Part shown: positions 60,871-64,000 of the stretch, one piece after another
How the letters are laid out: each line of letters begins with the position of its first letter
Position numbering within the stretch: the stretch's first letter is position 1
The notes under the pieces: model-generated
Databases searched by the model: none
What the model saw: the letters and a program-made list of their open reading frames with translations, nothing else
Told to the model about the DNA's origin: nothing
Assembly: GCA_949987705.1 (NCBI GenBank)
Contig: OX465282.1
Location: 13,442,501 to 13,506,500, forward strand
Direction: 5' to 3'
Source of the DNA: Thereva unica
Lineage: Eukaryota; Arthropoda; Insecta; Diptera; Therevidae
Length of the DNA: 64,000 bases
Position numbers and translations under genes: made by a program

Positions 60871-62195
60871 TGCTTTTTAGAAGTTCTTTTCGTGCTTATA
60901 TGATTCACAAAATCATAAAAATAGTTTCTCAGCATATAAAATTATTTAATAATAAAATATTTAGCAAGAAAACGAGGAGAGACAGAGACCTCCCGCATAA
61001 ATCGTGCCCCTATTATTCATAAGATAGATAGGAGCGCTATGCGTTCACACAAATAGTACACAAAATAAACGTAAGCGCACATTGCGAATTTTCAAAAAAA
61101 AAATCACCGTCCATATTCTACACTGGGGCATTGTGTAAAAGCGGTATACTACACTGTAACTACCAACCAAAAAGAAAAAAAAACTAAAAAATTGTACAAT
61201 AAAGTATAAGAAGAAGTAATGCAAAACGCCACACAATGCGCGAGGCGAAGTATAACGAAACATTCCCTGCGCAAGTATAAGTGTGCTTGATCATTTTTTA
61301 TGTGTTATACACAAAAAAAAAACGTTTTTCCCCATCACAATGTAAGTATTGTGTGCCCGCTCTGATGTAGTAGTAGTTGTGTGGTGAATATTTGTGTATA
61401 TTATACACATTTTATTTTTTTGTGGATTGATGGTATTTGTTTGTTCGGAGGTGACCCAATTTCAGATTTGCCTGGTCAATGAACTCTGGAAATTGTGTGA
61501 TGTTCGCCTTTTGGGCGCTCTATTTATAAAAATATATATAGTACCACCTCCCCCCCAGAAAAATACCCCCTACACAAATTTTTTTTTTGTTTTAATTTGT
61601 AATCTTTTCATTGTTGTTGTTGGGTTGCTGGTTTGGGTTGTGCTTAGTCCTATTTGGCGGGTGTTTTTTATTTTATTTTTTTTTTCGGTGTTGTTGGGTG
61701 TTATGCATTGTTTTTGTTCATGATTAAAATGAATGAATTAATCACGGGGCGCGGATAAGAAGACTTGAACGAAAGGGCGGGCGAGAAGCTTACGTTTTAG
61801 GGGATGTAGAGAATGGATTTTTGAATGGTTTTGTGAAAAGCGATTATACGCGTGGTTTTGAGGTGTTAACTGAAATAGATTTTTTTTGTTGAGTGGAATA
61901 CTTAAATTTTAACATGAAAAAAAGCCCCAATTCATTAAAATGTCAATTTTTCAGTATAAACGTAGCCATAATGAATTAGCTGTCATTTTTAATCGTAGAT
62001 GTCAAAACGTCACAAACAAGATTTTTTTAAAAAAAAAAATGAAGTGAGTTCTAAAAATATAATAAACCAATTTTTAGGCATTCGCCTGCATTTTTTCTTA
62101 TGTTAATGATTTTTACTTTTACTTTTCTTGACAGATTAATGAGACGAGTCGACTTTGATTTAACTGAGTATGAATAAGAAAGGATTCTTGCTAAA

Positions 62196-62285
62196 AACAG
62201 CTATCGGAGTGCAGCGATAACACCGGCGAACATCCTGGACTATAGATGAGGTCAAAGGATGTGTGGAGAAAGGTGGTTGTGACGA
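62196..62285. repeat. Dispersed repeat, shared with 50420-50515
   Basis: Second copy of the ACCGGnGAACATCCTGGAC and GGATGTGTGGAGAAAG segment. The following 62290-63110 is mid-GC with no recognised domain. Confidence 0.5.
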
Positions 62286-63119
62286 TTAAATCCATCCAAC
62301 AGAACCTTAGGCAATGCGAGGCTCAAGGAAACAGATAAAGGCAAAGACCCGTTAAATCTCCTCCATTTGATGTTACATGTTTGTCAAAAAAACATTATAT
62401 CATTTGCTGTTAGCTTTAAGTGTGCCTTGTTTGGCAAAATAAATAAATAAATCAACCCCAGAAGAGATAGCAGCTAGATAGCTGAACCAGTCTTGTGACG
62501 TAATGGTGTAGGACGGCACGTGGAGAGCATGGAAGATAAGAAAGGTGTTTTTTTAGGTCGGGTTAGAAACCCACAGAACCGATAGACAAAATCTTCTCGT
62601 TAGATTGCTGTCTACGTTCCAACAAGCACCTACGGGCACTTATGTGTACAGTGAATTGGATAGCGAGCTTTGTCAGTCATAGTTCTTACGAAGGAAGCAG
62701 AAAAAGGAGGTCGCTGATCCGTATACTGTTGCCAATGACACCCCTTCGAGGGTCCCTTTTAAGGGTGACGCTGATGAAACCAAATCGAAGTAATGCTTTT
62801 ACGGCTTGTGCTGGTCTGGGCTCAAACATCATGGAAAAGGGTTCGCGAGCTTAGTTAGTAGGAATCTGGTGTGTGGAGCGTGGAGCGATATTTTCTATTT
62901 TGGGTGGTCGACACTTCGGTCTAGAAGTTCGTTTATAAATAGAACAGGGTTGGTAGGTTGACTCGTACAGCATTTTAAAAGTTCAAATACAGGGTTCATT
63001 GAAATTTCCCACAACCCACCATACCCTTAAGTATTCATTTTATTTCCTATTCTTCAATTTAAGCTTAGTGCTGGTAGACATTGAAGCATGAACTGAACTG
63101 GTAGTAGTATAAAGGGTGA

Positions 63120-63830
63120 CTTCTAAGTTAGGTTTTATAAAAAACGGATCCAAATTGAAATAGAATTTTAAAAAAATTGGAATTTGATACTAAAAGTCCT
63201 AAAAGACCTAAAAATTGAAAAAAGAGTCCTAAGTGACCTAGTTGGTAAAAAATAGTATCTAAAACTACACAAATAAAGGGACCTTAAAGAGAAAAAGAAT
63301 TTACACAAAATTTGGAAACTGACTAAAAATTCATAAAAAAAAAGTCCTAAAAGACCTGAAAGTTAAAAAGAGACCCAAATGACCTAATTAATAAAAAAAG
63401 GTGCCTCATAAAAAACTAAACTTAAGTTAAAATATAATTTGCACAAAATTTGGATACTGATTTAAATTCCTAAAAAAGTCCTAAAGGACCTAAAAGGGTC
63501 CAAAGAGTCCTAAATGATCTAATTTATGAAAAAATGTTTGAAAACACAAAAAAATCAACTTGATTACAATCAAATTTGGAAACTCATCCTTAAATTAAAA
63601 AAGGGTCTAAAAGCCATAAAAGTTAAAAAAGACCTAAATGATGTAAAAGAGTTTAAAACCACATGAAACCCAAAATAAACTGAGACAAGACTCACAACCA
63701 AATTTGGAAAATGATATAAAAAAGTCCTAAAAGCCCTAAATGTTAAAAGAAAAGACCTGAAATTTTAAAAAAAGTCCTAAATGACCTAATTTATATTAAC
63801 AAAATCAAAAAAACTTTAAAACTAAAAATT
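63120..63830. repeat. Minisatellite array with units of about 130 bp
   Basis: At least four degenerate units share AAATTTGGAnACTGA, then TCCTAAAAGACCTAAAA and GTCCTAAATGACCTAATT. The landmark AAATTTGGAA occurs near 63309, 63449 (ATTTGGATACTG), 63572 and 63701. Within a unit there are shorter CCTAAAnGA sub-repeats. A lone related piece occurs at about 41128-41164. Confidence 0.75.
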
Positions 63831-64000
63831 TCTCTTTCCATCGTTAAATTTTCTCACTAAAATAAATAAAATCAAAAAATAAATTCTTTCTCAAAAAAGA
63901 AATAAAAATTACTTTTATTAGCAAAAACCTCTAAATCTAAAATAAAAAAAACTAGAAAAATTCAATTGAACGAACCGAAAAAAAAATTTATACCTATATA

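Larger units (their letters stand above)
39055..64000 (-). other. Eip75B: Probable upstream E75 intron
   Basis: The hinge exon enters in phase 1 from an upstream exon that must encode the second zinc finger. I searched the minus strand for GFFRRSIQQ, CQYCRLKKC and KKCIAVGMSR coding and found none, so this stretch is probably intronic to the window edge. Other isoform-specific first exons could be here unrecognised. Stretches where I see nothing are 39270-40030, 40546-42404, 43753-47570 (T-rich on the plus strand at 44000-45650), 48619-50220, 51717-58960 and 60871-62190. Confidence 0.6.

Noticed and set aside
62642..62854. 70-codon plus-strand frame
   Set aside because: No domain and no supporting context.

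Overview
This window is eukaryotic, AT-rich and almost entirely non-coding. It looks like a fly (Diptera) genome. The only gene I can name with confidence is the 3' part of the ecdysone-induced nuclear receptor E75 (Eip75B), on the minus strand. Two coding exons are visible: a hinge exon (38816-39054) and a long terminal exon (19538-21787) carrying the whole ligand-binding domain and a 549-residue F domain. A 17 kb phase-0 intron separates them. The F domain keeps blocks I recall from Drosophila E75, with species-specific poly-Q, poly-S and poly-P tracts between them. I could not find the zinc-finger (DNA-binding) exon, so it probably lies beyond 64000, and the intron upstream of the hinge exon would exceed 24.9 kb.

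Layout. Positions 1-13,000 are a transposon graveyard lying 3' of E75. It holds two broken RTE-like non-LTR retrotransposons (about 335-2060 plus strand, 5564-7500 minus strand), a GC-rich block of unknown origin (3650-5220), several copies of a foldback element with ends like GGCCCCTGTGCTGAAAGTCG, and one inverted-repeat element nested in another (9892-10732). From 13,010 to 19,537 the plus strand is very T-rich, so the E75-sense strand is A-rich; part may be a long E75 3'UTR. The intron 21788-38815 holds a 259-bp element with near-perfect 30-bp terminal repeats, a gutted mariner, a second mariner scrap, an RT scrap, a degenerate CTCAA array, and two tandem arrays made from a piece of a retrotransposon RNase H domain. 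From 39,055 to 64,000 there is probably more E75 intron, with further RNase H relics, several small foldback elements and a minisatellite at the right edge.

Possible regulation. Within and around the gene I read exact or near matches to three sequence-specific factors: a perfect 14-base CTCF consensus 0.2 kb upstream of the hinge exon plus three CTCF-core matches in the same orientation; eight perfect YY1/Pho 10-mers; and FTZ-F1/ROR-type half sites concentrated at 28.5-33 kb. These are motif readings only. The most unusual structural observations are the RNase H-derived tandem arrays and the foldback family whose arms each carry their own inverted ends. I found no tRNA, rRNA, CRISPR or bacterial-type feature.
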